Notes under the pieces: model-generated | Databases searched by the model: none | What the model was told of the DNA's origin: nothing | Seen by the model: the letters and a program-made list of their open reading frames with translations, nothing else | In this document: positions 36,062-47,383 of the stretch, one piece after another | Layout: each line of letters starts with the position of its first letter | How positions within the stretch are numbered: the first letter of the stretch is position 1 | Position numbers and translations under genes: made by a program | Source: Acanthochromis polyacanthus | Taxonomy: Eukaryota; Chordata; Actinopteri; Pomacentridae | Length of the DNA: 64,000 bases | Direction: 5' to 3' | Assembly: GCF_021347895.1 (NCBI RefSeq) | Contig: NC_067123.1 | Span: 2,930,149-2,994,148, forward strand

Positions 36062-37420
36062 TAGATTGTTCTTTTGTTGTTTTGTGTCTCATTTTGGTAA
36101 TATTCCATCTTGTTCTTGTTGTTTTTTTGGTCTTTTTTGGTCTGGCTTTTGTCGTTTATCTCATGTTTTTGTCGGTTTGTGTTTCCTTTTTGTCCCATTT
36201 GTGTTTTTTGTCTCATTTTTGTCATTTTGTGTTTTGCTTTGTTTATTGCTTCTTGTATTGTTTGTGCCATTTGTCCATTTTATAGCTGTTTTGCAAGTTT
36301 TTTGTCACATTTTTGCCTTTTTTGTTTTGTTTTGGGGCGTTCGTCTAACTTTTTGTCATTTTGTGTCTTGTTTTTGTTGTTTTGTGTCTCATGTTTGTAA
36401 TATTTTCTCTTGTTTTTGTTTTTTGTCATTTTTGTCTGACTTGTGTCATTTGTCTCATGGCTTTGTCGTTTTGTTTCTCATTTTTATTATTTTGTGTTTA
36501 ACTTTGTTCATTGTTTTTTATCTAATTTTTGTCGTTCATTCATTTTTTTGTCATTTTGTAACCTTTTTGTCTAATTTTTTGCAATAATTTGACTTTTTGC
36601 AGTGATTTGTTTGTTTTTGTTGTTTTTTTACTTTTTTGTCTAACTGTTGTCGTTTGACTCATGTTTTTGTCATTTTGTATTTCATTTTAATCTCGCTTTT
36701 GTTTTTGTCTTATTTTTGTCATTTTGTGTTTCGCTTTATTTGTTGCTTTGTGCATCGTTTTGTCGTTTTGGTTTTTTGTCTCGCTTGTGTCGTTTGTCTA
36801 TGTTTTTGTCATTTTGGCTCTTGTTTTTTTGTCATTTTGTAACCTTTTTGTCTAATTTTTTGTCATATTTTGTCTCATTTTTGTAATATTTTGTCTTGTT
36901 TTTGTTGTTTTTTGACGTTTTTGTCTGACTTTTGTCTTTTGACTCATGTTTTTGTCGTTTTAGCTCTCGTTTTTTGTCATTTAGTATTTCATTTTAATCT
37001 CGCTTGTGTTATTTGTCTATTTTTTGTCATTTTGGCTCCCGTTTATTGTCATTTTGTATTTTTTTTTAATATCGCTTGTGTCATTTGTCCATTTTTTGTC
37101 ATTTTGTAACCTTTTTTTGTCTAATTTTTTGTAATATTTTGTCTCATTTTTGTAATATTTTGTCTTGTTTTTGTTGTTTTTTGACGTTTTTGTCTGACTT
37201 TTGTCTTCTGACTCACGCTTTTGTCATTTTTTTTCTCGTTTTTTGTCATTTTGTATTTCGTTTTAATATCGCTTGTGTTATTTGTCTATTTTTTGTCATT
37301 TTGTTTTTCGCTTTTGTCATTTTTTGGCTTGTTTGTACCATTTACATAATTTTTGGTCTCGCTTTTGTCGTTTGTCCGTGTTTTTGTCGCTTTCTAATGT
37401 TTTTTCTCTAATTTTTAGAT
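36062..37420 (+). repeat. Long TTTTTGTC-type minisatellite
   Basis: About 1.36 kb of T-rich units (TTTTTGTCATTTTGTGTCTC and variants, roughly 20 bp, often with TCTTGTTTTTGTTGTTTT). Larger internal duplications are visible near 36890-36950 and 37140-37200. Hydrophobic frames are artefacts. Confidence 0.92.
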
Positions 37421-38136
37421 TGAAAAATGAGCCACAGAGAGTCTAAACTCCCAGAAAGCGTTCAGAGTTTCGAGGGTTGGTTGGATGAAACTTCCTCACG
37501 TGGGGACTCTGCTGGTTTACGTGGACGGGGGTAAATCTCAGACTAAGACGTTTTCCAGTCCTGCTGTGAAATGAGTCAGAGTCTCTACACAGAAACTCCT
37601 CAGGATGTTCTCTGAGTCATGTTTCATACCTCCACCTCAGCGGCTCTTTTCTCTCAATGGCCGCTGTAAATCTGGGTTATTTCAGGCGCGCTCATCCTCC
37701 TCTGATGGACTTATCACCTGACCGGCTTCATGACTCTGCAGATCCTCTGACCTCAGCCTCCCTGCAGGCGTCAGTGCTTTGTTCTAGGAATCCACATCAT
37801 GAGTTAAAATCCTGCAGACGCTTCTTATCTGAGCGCCTCACTCAGCGGGTTGATTTCACAACCCAGAGAGCAGAAAAACTTCCAGGACGAGGAGATCGAA
37901 ATGTTTTGTTCCTGAGCAAACAGAACAGAACATGTCGCACGGAGAAGGAGTTCCCAAGCATCAAGATAAGAGTTTTATTGTCCAGTTAACGTTTAATCAA
38001 ACAGGTCAGCAGGTTTCTGAGCCACCGCTGTTCTGCTGTCACGTTTTATGGTTTGTTCTGAGAAATACAGACCATAAAAATACCACAAACACTCTGAGAG
38101 CACCGGAAAAATACAGAGGTCCTGGACATTATGAGA
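37421..38136. other. No supported gene
   Basis: A 110-codon plus frame (37657-37989) begins MAAVNLGYFRRAHPPLMDLS, but it has no recognisable domain and no upstream signals. Confidence 0.35.
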
Positions 38137-38140
38137 TTAA

Positions 38141-38665
38141 CCCTCGAGTCGTCCTGCAGGTCAAAGTTTACCCGTTTTAAAGTTTGAAAATGCGGAAAAA
38201 AATATATTTTGACAATAAAACTTCCGATGTCCACATTTTCAACATTTTTGGAAAAACTTTTTGGTGAAGAAAAGAAATGTTAAAAATGTTTCTATGAGGA
38301 TATTCACATATAAATCAACCAAAATCCAGAGAATTTCTCTGGATTTTGATTGATTTTTATGCGAATGTTCTTATAGAAAATATTAGAAGTTTTACTGATA
38401 TTTATGGAATCACTTTAGATATTTATAGGATTTTTTTGGAAGATTTTTACTCATTTTTTGAAAATAATTACAAGAATTTTCTTGGCACATTAGGGGGATT
38501 TTTTTTTTTAAATAAAACTTTTAAGGAAATTTTTTAAGGAATTATTGGAATTTTCTTCCTGAAGGTTTTGCAAATTTTCAGAAATTTGAGAAATTTTTTT
38601 GCTGAATTTTTGGATTTTTTTCAGACGAGGAAACAATATTTTTCGGTCTGATCTTCACCAGTACA
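38141..38665 (+). mobile_element. piggyBac-type MITE, right end decayed
   Basis: Left end is TTAA (38137-38140) followed by CCCTCGAGTCGTCCTGCAGG and a TTTGAC-less variant of the usual fish sequence. The interior is A/T-rich with AAATTTTC-like words and a self-complementary centre (CAGAGAATTTCTCTG near 38329). Confidence 0.65.
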
Positions 38666-39544
38666 TGTAAATGTTGCATTAAGTAAATATATTGTGTAAA
38701 ATAATGATAAATGTAGATCATTAAACTGTCAGGTTTTTCATGTGTTCTGTCAGCATGTACATTTAAAATAATAATAATAAAGATGTAATCTGTAATTTAG
38801 GAAAACCTGTAAACCTGTCACAGTAAGTTACAGTTAGACAGCATTCAATAAGTTAATTTCTTGATAAAAACCAACATCAATGTCAGATTTGTTTGAGCAG
38901 ATTTGGATGTTTTACTGTTGAAAGGCCTCAGTATCTCTGAGCTGAACCTGTCAGAGGCTTTGGGGGGAGGTGTGATCATCATCAGCAGATCTGAGGTCTG
39001 TTCTGACCTCAGCGGTGATCGTTCCTCCATCAGAGCCGGTAATTGTGAAGCTGATGTGAGGAGGCAGGGTTGGAGGGGAGGTCCAGGACAGAACAGGCTG
39101 ATCTGCTGCTTCTGGTTCCACCTGTGGGTGACGTTCCAGCCAGGAGGACAGCGAGTCCGGCTCTCTGGACATTAATGGGACGTTTCTTTAGCTCCTCACT
39201 GGGACTCCGCTGGGAAAATCAATTAACAGCTGCTAATGGATGCCAGATATTTCCTCCTGTGCAGGGTTTAATCCATTTATGGCAGTTTTAGGGGGATGTT
39301 TCCAGCAGAACTCCACGTGTCGGTGTGCATCGCTAACTTTATCAGATTATCTAACTGAGGTTTTCCCTAAAATGTCCAGAGGTCTGGTGTTACAGCAGCT
39401 TTTCCTCTGGACATGATACTGATCCTGGATCTGTACACAGACAGGAAGGTTAAACAGACATAATGAGGGTTTTCACCACTGGTTGTGGTGATTTGTACTC
39501 ATTTTTACAAACATTCTCACAAAAAATGCACGTTAAGATGAACT
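38666..39544. other. No supported gene
   Basis: A GC-richer island (38930-39200) is open in two minus-strand frames and one plus frame; one minus frame includes LPPHISFTITGSDGG. No clean splice pair was found, so no call. Confidence 0.35.
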
Positions 39545-39660
39545 CTGCCGCTCAAAAGTTCTATAGAAATGTCCTTATTTTTGAAAGAAAAGCTTTTTCT
39601 TCTGTGAAGAAAACATTAAATGAATGAAAAAAGACATTTTTTTGAGAAAGAGAAAACAGA
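39545..39660 (+). repeat. Fragment of the TTCAAAAGTTT-type MITE
   Basis: GCTCAAAAGTTCTATAGAAATGTCC and following A-rich bases resemble the 5' end of the element at 53667 and in the 1.8-kb spacers. Confidence 0.5.
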
Positions 39661-39719
39661 TAAAATTATTATCAATGAATTAAAAATAAAAGCTTGAAAT
39701 AAATCAGTATTTAGCAGAT

Positions 39720-40330
39720 GGACCCACTGCCAGGAAGCATCCCACATCATGATGCTGCCACCGCCGTGCTTCACAGTGGGGATGTTTGTGATGATGTTCA
39801 CGATTTGGTGTCCATCAGTCATAGAATCTATGACGACCAAAGGCTGACCAATGCTTGATCTCTGTGTCCTCAGACCAAAGAACCTGCTTCTAGGTGTCTT
39901 CAGAGTCTCCACATGTCTTCTGGTGAACTCTAGTCCAGATTTAATTGGAGCTTTTTCCATCAGAGTCTTTCTCTTTGTCTCCATGAAGCTCTGACTGGTG
40001 AAGAACAGACAACAGTTGTTGGATGAACAGTCTGAAGCTGGAACTCCTTCAGAGGAGTCATAGGAGTCTTGGTGGCCTCCCTCTCTCGTCTCTCAGGTCT
40101 TGAGGACGTCCTGCTCTAGTCACATTTATTCATGTTCCATCTTCCTTCCATTCCTTAATGATGGATTTAACTGGACTCAGAGATCTTCAGGAACTTGGGA
40201 ATGTTCTTGTATCGTCCTCACTGATGCTCTTCAACAAGCTTTCCTCAGAGTTTCTTGGAGTGTTCTTCAGTCTTCATGGTGAAGTTCTATCCAGGAGTTC
40301 TGATCCATCAGCACTGAGCCACACTTAAAC
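39720..40330 (-). mobile_element. Old Tc1-like relic
   Basis: Minus-strand counterpart of 1985-2476 plus 4116-4200, here uninterrupted, so it shows the ancestral order. It contains the transposase-like METKRKTLMEKAPIKS at 39980 and [12 protein letters not shown] near 39760. Multiple stops. Confidence 0.8.
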
Positions 40331-41719
40331 CTTTTAAGGGTTTGACTTTACATTTCCTTTCATTCTCAGGTCTTTGGTCATTGGTGCGTCATTCTACCAA
40401 TCAAATTCCACCGTCATCCCTCTGTTTCAGTCAATGACTTCATCCTATTAGCCGGGTAGCTGACGCTCAGATTATTTTTGACTGAAGGGCAGAAGCAGTG
40501 TGAGGCCAGAGCCAGGTGAGAAGGCCGTAACCATGGCAACGTATCTGATATTTAGTGCCCCCCTCCCACTGATCACCATGAGGCGACACAAAGGCTCTGA
40601 TCTAAGCTACTGTGGAGATACGTGGTTTTCACAAGGAGATAGATTCATTCTAATAAATCTGTACTCAGCTCTTAAAGTGAACGATTCCCTCTACCACTAC
40701 ATGAAATCCATATTTCCAAGAAAAATAATCCAATTCATCGATTCAAGCAAACATTTTTTTATGTGTTGGACTGAAATAATAATTAGTCTGTAATTGAACC
40801 AACAAAATAATTGCTGTACAGAATTAAATATAATGTGACATGATTGTTTTACAGATATTTTGTGTTATTTTCACTGGAATTTACAGCGTTTGAATGTTGT
40901 GGTATTCTACTATTTAACTTTTTTTTAAAAATTAAAAATCATGAACTTAAATTTAGTTTTAAATCTACTAAAGCAGAAATCTGAGCTGCTACAACACACA
41001 AAATAAAACATCATTAGGACCAAACAGCCTGTCAGAATAATGTTTCAAACCAGTTAATTAGATCATTTAGAGCGTCATTGGGAACGCTGTATTCCCCGTC
41101 AGCCATCATTTGTGCTTCAGGTCTCAGTGTTCAGATTCTATTTTTTAAAGTGCAGTTTTTTTCTATTTCCTTTCTCTGCAGGAACTCGGCTGGAATCCTC
41201 CATTGATCGGCTGACAGCGGTCGGTCCACAGAGTTCCCGCATCACTTCCTCTGATTAGAGCTTCATTGAGAAAACGGGATCTGTGGTTAAGTCTATTATC
41301 TGCAGCTTCAATCCCTCAGGATCTCCGTTAGTCCCACATCAGCTGATCCGTTCAGGAAACCTCTGTCAGGATCTCAGCTCTGGTTGCTTCAGTGTGTCTC
41401 AGTATCTTTATGATTCTTTTAATTCGCTCCAGATGGTCAGATTATTATTATTATTCTGTTTTCTCTGCAAACGTTTGTGAGGCAGAAACCTAAAACCTGG
41501 AATAAGAAGCAGAATGATCCACTGTTCTCAGCAACCATTAAATGCATCGACGTCAGATTCTCTCCAGATATTTACGGTCCTCAGAGCGCTTAAGGGGTTT
41601 TGTGGCGTGTTAGTCGTTGTAAACACGTTTTTTGAAGATGGAAAACAGGCTGCTGTCTCTAAAAATATAAAAATATAAAAATATACCACTGAACTGAACT
41701 CTCATTTATGTTTTGAGAA
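40331..41719. other. No supported gene
   Basis: A strong acceptor-like tract (TATTTCCTTTCTCTGCAG ending 41181) precedes 24 open codons (TRLESSIDRLTAV onward) and TAG at 41256-41258. It might be a terminal exon, but no partner exon was found. Confidence 0.3.
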
Positions 41720-42310
41720 AAAATCAACTGGAGGTGATTTTACATCCAATCATCCACATATAAAACAATAAAGCATGCAGCAGTGTGTAAATGTTCTTGT
41801 CCTGAGACTAAATCTATAAAAACTAGGAAAAAAATATGTTTAAAATATTTTTAAAGTCTGGAGTTTTTCTCTTGTCCTCCCTCTGATGACCAAACTGGAT
41901 CTCTGATAAAACAGTTAGAATCTAATTTAAATCTACTTTTAGGGTTTTGTTTTTCATTCATGTCTCTGTAATTGTGAGATTTCCTTTAAAACAACTTAAT
42001 ATTTGAAATAATTATTATTCATGGAACATTTCCCACGACATGTTAGCACAAACTGTAGATGATGTTTATGTCGTTTTCTGTTTTGTTTTTGTCCTTTTAA
42101 GTCTTGATTTTGTCATTTTCTGTTTTGTTTTTGTTTTTTGTCTCTCATTTTTGTCTTTTTGTGTCTTGATTATCTCAATATCTCAATATCTAGCTTCTAC
42201 TGCTGAGAAAAAGATCACATTAGCATGAATTAGAGTAGGGTTAGCAACAACACAGAAACATGGAATAAAAATGAGACAATCAATACCTATTATTGATCAA
42301 TATGGAGCAG
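41720..42310 (+). repeat. Duplicated segment, copy 2 (pair at 31371)
   Basis: Same order of blocks as 31371-31714 and 32638-32760, with only a short TTTTTGTC minisatellite (about 42055-42175) between them and no LINE insertion. Confidence 0.85.
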
Positions 42311-42415
42311 TTAAGTTGAGTTAAACCTTTTTTAATCCGACTGTGGGGAAATTTGCAGAGTCATGGTGGCAAAGATTAAGGAATGCAGTATAAATATAAA
42401 AACAAACCATAGTTA

Positions 42416-43721
42416 GACCCTCCAGAAAAACTCGATTATGCGATCGCATGAATTCCCGCATTAATCACCAAAATGCCGCTGATTATGCGGGGGTCAATTA
42501 TTTCCCAAAAGGCCGCATAATCCCCGCAAAACAGCGCATAATTCCCGCAAGAATCTCACATTTCCACGAAAAAAAAGAGAAATATGTGGGTCCCGCTTGA
42601 TTTCACAATTTCCACATAAAATGAGAAAATTATAACCAAAATGAATGGAGTTGTGAGTTTTTATGTGACGCCCGGCCTGACGACATCAGTTCATTCACAC
42701 ACACACTAGAAGCACGAGCTGATGCGGAGCGCAGCGGCAGTGTTTCCAACTTAGCGACTTTCTTGCTAAATCTAGCGACTTTCTAAAGTGTCCTAGTGAC
42801 TTTTTTTTGTCAAAAGCGACTAGCCACAAAGCTAGCGACTTTTTCTGCCGTTTTGGAGACTCTGACAGGAAAACTCGGATCATTCTGCAGTTACTGTCCT
42901 CAACAAGCAGCAGGTGCTGCTGTGAGCTCCTCCTCCTCCCAAAGCACAGACTGTCAGTCCAGTAACCCCACAGCAGTCCCAGTGTCTGATTAGAGGACAC
43001 ATCCCTCCACGGCCAGACGGCAGGTGAATCGCGCATATTTTTCCATATTTCACAACTGTTTGCATACTTTGCAACTTTCCGCAATTTCCCCGCATAAAAT
43101 GGCATAAAAACCCCGCATATTTCAGCCCGATCTCACGAGGATTCGTGAAACTGTCACATAAGTTTTAGTTTCGGTTTCGTGCGCACCAACACGATTTCGT
43201 CATGTTTTTCGTGCCGCTCACCACGAAATGCGCACCAATGTATTTTAAACGGCGGACTTTTCGCGCCACTCTGAACGTATTTCAAAAGAATGTGTATATT
43301 ATATTTTTAATGTAAAACCGCGGCGAATCCAACGCTATATTTTGCATGACATCATTCCTAAACATAACCCTAACCATAACCATAACCATAACCTAACCAT
43401 AAGCCGGTGGTACACTTACCAATTTGCATAGGAATTTAAAGAATGTCCGGCGGCCGGCGGCCGCAAACGCGATCACACAAGCAGTATACGCCGATGGACA
43501 GCTTAGATCGTCATGAATCCGCCGGTATAAACCACTTTCAGATGTGATTACCACAGCGAAAAACATTTTGTGGTGAGCGGCACGAAAAACATGACGAAAT
43601 CGTGTTGGTGCGCACGAAACCGAAACTAAAACTTACGTGACAGTTTCACGAATCCCCGTGAGACCGGGTTGCATATTTATTCACATAATCAAGGATTTTG
43701 CCCGCGTTTTTCTGGAGGGTC
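42416..43721. mobile_element. TA-flanked non-autonomous transposon, host of a nested insertion
   Basis: Ends GACCCTCCAGAAAAAC and its reverse complement at 43721, flanked by TA (42414-42415 and 43722-43723). Near both ends are GCATAAT/CCCGCA words. The interior has degenerate TAGCGACTTT repeats (42753-42845). No transposase. The family could be Tc1/mariner-like by its TA duplication. The inner 548-bp element accounts for 43123-43670. Confidence 0.8.
43123..43670. mobile_element. 548-bp transposon with about 105-bp inverted repeats and 8-bp duplication
   Basis: GCATATTT flanks both sides (43115-43122 and 43671-43678). The long terminal repeats include CTCACGAGGATTCGTGAAAC, TTTCGGTTTCGTGCGCACC and TTTTTCGTGCCGCTCACCAC and match nearly perfectly. 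The interior holds a run of CCATAA/CCTAAC repeats (43370-43402) and GC-rich CGGCGGCC. An 8-bp duplication fits hAT-like elements, but the ends are not a clear hAT match. No protein is encoded. Confidence 0.85.
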
Positions 43722-43723
43722 TA

Positions 43724-44786
43724 CAAAGAGTACTAGTAAAAGCAACAGCAGTACTGCATATCAGTGGTATTACACAGATCCTTTCATAAACTGAAACAGT
43801 GAGAGAAGTATTAACAATGCACAGATTATATGAAAGTAGAAAAATGCTGATATTAAGTATTAAAGCAATAAAATAAAAGTACGATACCGAAATAAAAACA
43901 GTAAACCAGAATAAGGCTGTAAAGCAATGCTGGTTATTCTGATTTTTGCTCACTGGGTTTTATTAAATGATCAAAAACTGTCATATTTCTCACATCTGAG
44001 AAGATGAAACCAACCAATGTTTTCTGTTTGTTTCACTTCAGAATGCAGCCGTTATTAAAGCTGCTGTTTTTCCACTTTGTTTTTGTCCTGAAACGTGTTG
44101 TTCCATCTGACAGCCGACGAGCTGTTTGACCTTCGGAGCAGAAAGCAGCAGAAAGCTCACGACTGAAGAACAAAAACAAGGATTGGTGTGGTGGTGAGGA
44201 ATCCACACAACAGCAGATGTGAGCAGCGTCCTGGGTGGCTCTGAAGCTATAATTAAACCAGACACACTTGAACCGGAGCCATGGAGCTGCAGGAGGTCCA
44301 GTCCAGAGCGTGAAACCGACCCGGAGCTGCCGGGAAACACTCAGGAAAATACAAGATGGAGGCCGTGATTGGACTCCTGTTACAGAAGTAAAGATGAACC
44401 GAGCAGCTCGTCTTCTGGCTGCAGACGGATTAAAACTGCAGCATCATTTCGCTCGGTGCAAATCAGAGCTTTAATCTCTGGAAGTTTCTGTTTTTTTCCA
44501 GCCTGTTTGTGTCCCGACTGGTCCAGATGTTGTTGATGTGCAGCGTTTCAGTTCATTCACATATTCAGACAGAAAGTGGCTCAGACATCCTGCTGATGGA
44601 CTCTAAAACACATGAAGAAGAAGAGTTTGTGTTTACTGTGAGCCTGACAGACTCAGAAAGAGGAGGAAAATAAAACCACCAACAGAGTCGCGGTTCTGCA
44701 GCTAAAAACCACGACCGATCCTAAAAACAAGCCTCAGGTTTTCTGGTTTAGATTCTGTCTGAGCTTTTAAGTGTTCAGCTTCATGT
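43724..44786. other. No supported gene
   Basis: Short frames only. No domain or splice pair recognised. Confidence 0.35.
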
Positions 44787-45091
44787 ACAGAGCTGTGAAA
44801 AAGTATTTGCCCACTTCCCTTATTTTCTTGCATATTTTCCCCCATTTTAATGTTTAAGATCATCAGACTAATGTAAATATCAGACAAAGATCAAGTTTTT
44901 AAATGATGATTATTTAAAGCTACCTGCCCCTGTGTGAAAAAGTAATTGCCCCCTATAGCTAATAACTGGTTGTTCTGCCCTCAGCAGCGTTTTCTAGAAC
45001 TACCAGTGAGTCTTTCACATATCTGTGGAGATATTCTGGTCCAGTCTTCTGTACAGAATAGTTTTAATTCAGCATCACTGGAGGGTTTTCC

Positions 45092-45664
45092 TAGCCTAGC
45101 CGCGCTAGACCCAGCTCTTAAGACACAAGGGTCTAGGAACCCTCGACAGGGAGGGAGGTGGGCTAAAAGGTTGTCTTTCAAATCACTCTGCAGCATTTGG
45201 GTAGGCATACAACCAATCAGCGCAACGAATAGGCTGACATAGTTCCGAGAGCACCGGCGGATTGTGGCTAAGTCCCATTAGCTTCCCAACCAGCGGAGCC
45301 AACTGGTATATTAAGGATTTGCCATATCCCGTCGGCATAAGTCCAAATACGTCTTTCTTCTCAATGAAACACTTCAGTGCCGTCCTTTGTTTATCTTTCA
45401 AGTTGAATTTTAGCTTCAAATCTTTAAGGGCTGTGGCCAAAGCCGAGTCCAAAGATAACTGTTTATTGTGCGCCTGTTGTTTCTGTCAGAATCGTCGCGC
45501 CTCTGTCGTCACTTCGTTACGCCCGCCTTCTGACTCTACACTTCATGGTGATTGGTCCGGCCAGTTTTAGGAGAATCCAGCCTCGAGCCTTATGGAGGGT
45601 AACTAGACCCACCCTGGCAGAGAATTAAATTCGTTGCCGTGGGTTGTCTAGCGCGGCTAGGCTA
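45092..45664 (-). mobile_element. 573-bp helicase-fragment transposon, copy A
   Basis: Terminal inverted repeats TAGCCTAGCCGCGCTAGAC and its complement, flanked by a perfect 9-bp duplication GGGTTTTCC (45083-45091 and 45665-45673). Orientation is that of the helicase frame. No transposase is present, so it is non-autonomous. The 9-bp duplication is reminiscent of Mutator-like or Merlin elements; assignment is open. Confidence 0.9.
45183..45452 (-). pseudogene. RecQ-like helicase N-terminal fragment in copy A
   Basis: About 90 open codons with FNLKDKQRTALKCFIEKKDV, a Q-motif-like entry, then FGLMPTGYGKSLIYQLAPLV. The latter is a Walker A (GYGKS) in the context of RecQ/DEAD superfamily-2 helicases that unwind DNA using ATP. 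After NPPVL, where the family normally continues with motif Ia, the sequence becomes unrelated and stops. There is no ATG: the frame opens after a TGA and position 45452 is a TTG. This is a fragment, either captured from a host gene or left from a larger helicase-bearing transposon. No helicase motifs beyond I are present, so no activity is expected. Confidence 0.8.
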
Positions 45665-46446
45665 GGGTTTTCCAGCATGAACTTCCTTTTTAAGGTCCTG
45701 CCAGCGTTTCAATCAGATTCTGGTCCAGACTTTGACTCGGCCACTCCAGAACCTTCATTTAGTTTCTTTAATCTGTTCAGAAGTCGACTTGCTGGAGTGT
45801 TTTGGATCGTTGTTCTGTTGCAGAACCAAAGGGAGCTTCAGCTGGAGGTGAGGAACTGATGGCTGAACGTTCTCCTTCAGGATCTTCTGGTAGAGATCAG
45901 AATTCATGGTTCCATCAATCACAGCAAGTCGTCCAGGTCCTCAGACCATCACACCACCACCATGTTGGACTGTTGATGAGGTTCTGTTTCCAGATGGAAC
46001 GAGACACACTCCTTCCAGAAAGTTCTGCTGTGGTCTCATCAGTCAGTAGAATTTTCTCCCAGAGGTCTTGGGGATCATCCAGATGTTTGTTTCCTTCATG
46101 ATCTTCTTGGTCAGCAGTGGTTTTCTCCATGGAACTCTGTCATGGATCCATTTCTACCCCATCTCTTCCTGATTGTTGAGTCATGAACTCTGACCTTAAC
46201 TGATTTCTTCATGTGTTTCCTGAAATAAAGCTGACTCCACATAGTATAGATATTTTACTATTTACCTTTTTAATCTGTTTCTATTCTGAAAGTCAGAAGG
46301 AAAGTTGGAAAGTTGGATATCCGGCACAGTTTCTGTCATTTTACAGATCATTTAAAGACAAGCAGCCTTTTCAACCAACAGTATTTGGGAGTTTAGAGGT
46401 TTAAAGGACTCTAAAGGCTTCAGGAAAAAGCCTTTCTGATGAGATT

Positions 46447-46545
46447 TTTTAAAATTTTGATTTAACCTTTATTTAAATAGGTAGTCTCATTGAGATACTA
46501 AGTATCCTTTCTAAGAGAGACCTGTTCTTAAATAACACAAGACAA
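46447..46545 (+). repeat. Dispersed repeat TTAACCTTTATTTAA, copy 1
   Basis: Resembles 57240-57345: TTTAACCTTTATTTAA, then TCATTGAGAT and GAGACCTG in the same order. A common fish interspersed repeat end. Class not determined. Confidence 0.65.
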
Positions 46546-46829
46546 CCCTGAGTTACTGACAAACAACATCAAGGGACCGACAACAGACAATATAACACTG
46601 GGTTCCAGACAAACAGGGTCATAAAAACACAACATAGACAATAAAGTGGATGTGCAACGCGCCAAGCAATAAAGCTAAAATGTAAAAACATTAAGAGCAA
46701 GAACAAGTCCTCAAAGCTGGTATTTCCATGGTGTTTTAAAGACGTTTGAAGTTCTCCGGGGGAATCAACTAAAAACGAGATAAAAACTGAACTCCAAGAG
46801 CGACGTCTGAAAACCTTCTGGCTAGTAGC

Positions 46830-46890
46830 ATCCTTAGAGTGAAGCACGGTGGTGGCAGCATCATGCTGTGGATGCTTCTCCATAACATCT
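46830..46890 (+). mobile_element. Tc1 transposase fragment
   Basis: AGCACGGTGGTGGCAGCATC encodes the HGGGSIM-type signature of Tc1 elements. The neighbouring frames are broken. Confidence 0.55.
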
Positions 46891-47009
46891 TCTCAGCTTT
46901 TGTTTTCTACAGAATCTGATGCAAACTGTTTATTTCTGGTCATTTAAAAACCATACATGTCAAATAAAGTTTTTTGATACAATATTATGACTTAAATGTT
47001 AATTTTCAT

Positions 47010-47372
47010 GGCTGCACAGCGGGGTAGTGGTTAGCACTTCTGCCTTGGAGCAAGAAGATCCCCGGTTCAAATCCCGGCCTGGGATCTTTCTGCATGGAGT
47101 TTGCATGTTCTCCCTGTACATGCGTGGGTTTTCTCCGGGTACTCCGGCTTCCTCCCACAGTCCAAAAACATGCTGAGGTTAATTGGTTACTCTAAATTGT
47201 CCGTAGGTGTGAATGTGAGTGTGATTGTGTGTCTGTATATGTAGCCCTGTGACAGACTGGTGACCTGTCCAGGGTGTCCCCTGCCTTCACCAGAGTCAGC
47301 TGGGATAGACTCCAGCACCCCCCATGACCCTATGAGGATAAAGCGGTCAATAGAGAATGGATGGATGGATGG
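47010..47372 (+). mobile_element. tRNA-derived SINE with (ATGG)n tail, young
   Basis: A box GTAGTGGTTAGCAC and B box GGTTCAAATCC near the 5' end, the central GGAGTTTGCATGTTCTCCC block common in fish SINEs, and an ATGGATGGATGG tail. A perfect 11-bp duplication TTAATTTTCAT (46999-47009 and 47373-47383) marks a relatively recent insertion. Confidence 0.93.
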
Positions 47373-47383
47373 TTAATTTTCAT

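Larger units (their letters stand above)
44787..46215 (-). mobile_element. Old Tc1/mariner relic with GTGAAAAAGTATTTGCCC end
   Basis: Left end ACAGAGCTGTGAAAAAGTAT and the internal GTGTGAAAAAGTAATTGCCC (44933-44952) are typical of a widespread fish Tc1 family. Minus-strand relics of the transposase include WEKILLTDETTAELSGR near 46050. Frames are broken. The 573-bp helicase-fragment element is inserted at 45092-45664, and removing it restores the order of the host. Confidence 0.85.

Noticed and set aside
36066..36587. Hydrophobic Phe/Cys/Val-rich frames
   Set aside because: Translations of a T-rich minisatellite, not membrane proteins.
37657..37989. 110-codon frame starting MAAVNLGYFRR
   Set aside because: No domain, no splice or promoter evidence, composition like surrounding DNA.
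40500..40793. 97-codon frame starting MRPEPGEKAV
   Set aside because: No recognised domain or gene structure.
45262..45570. 102-codon plus frame in copy A (same in B, and minus in C)
   Set aside because: Antisense of the helicase fragment.
47010..47085. A functional tRNA gene
   Set aside because: The A and B boxes belong to a SINE head; no cloverleaf, and a SINE body, tail and target duplication follow.
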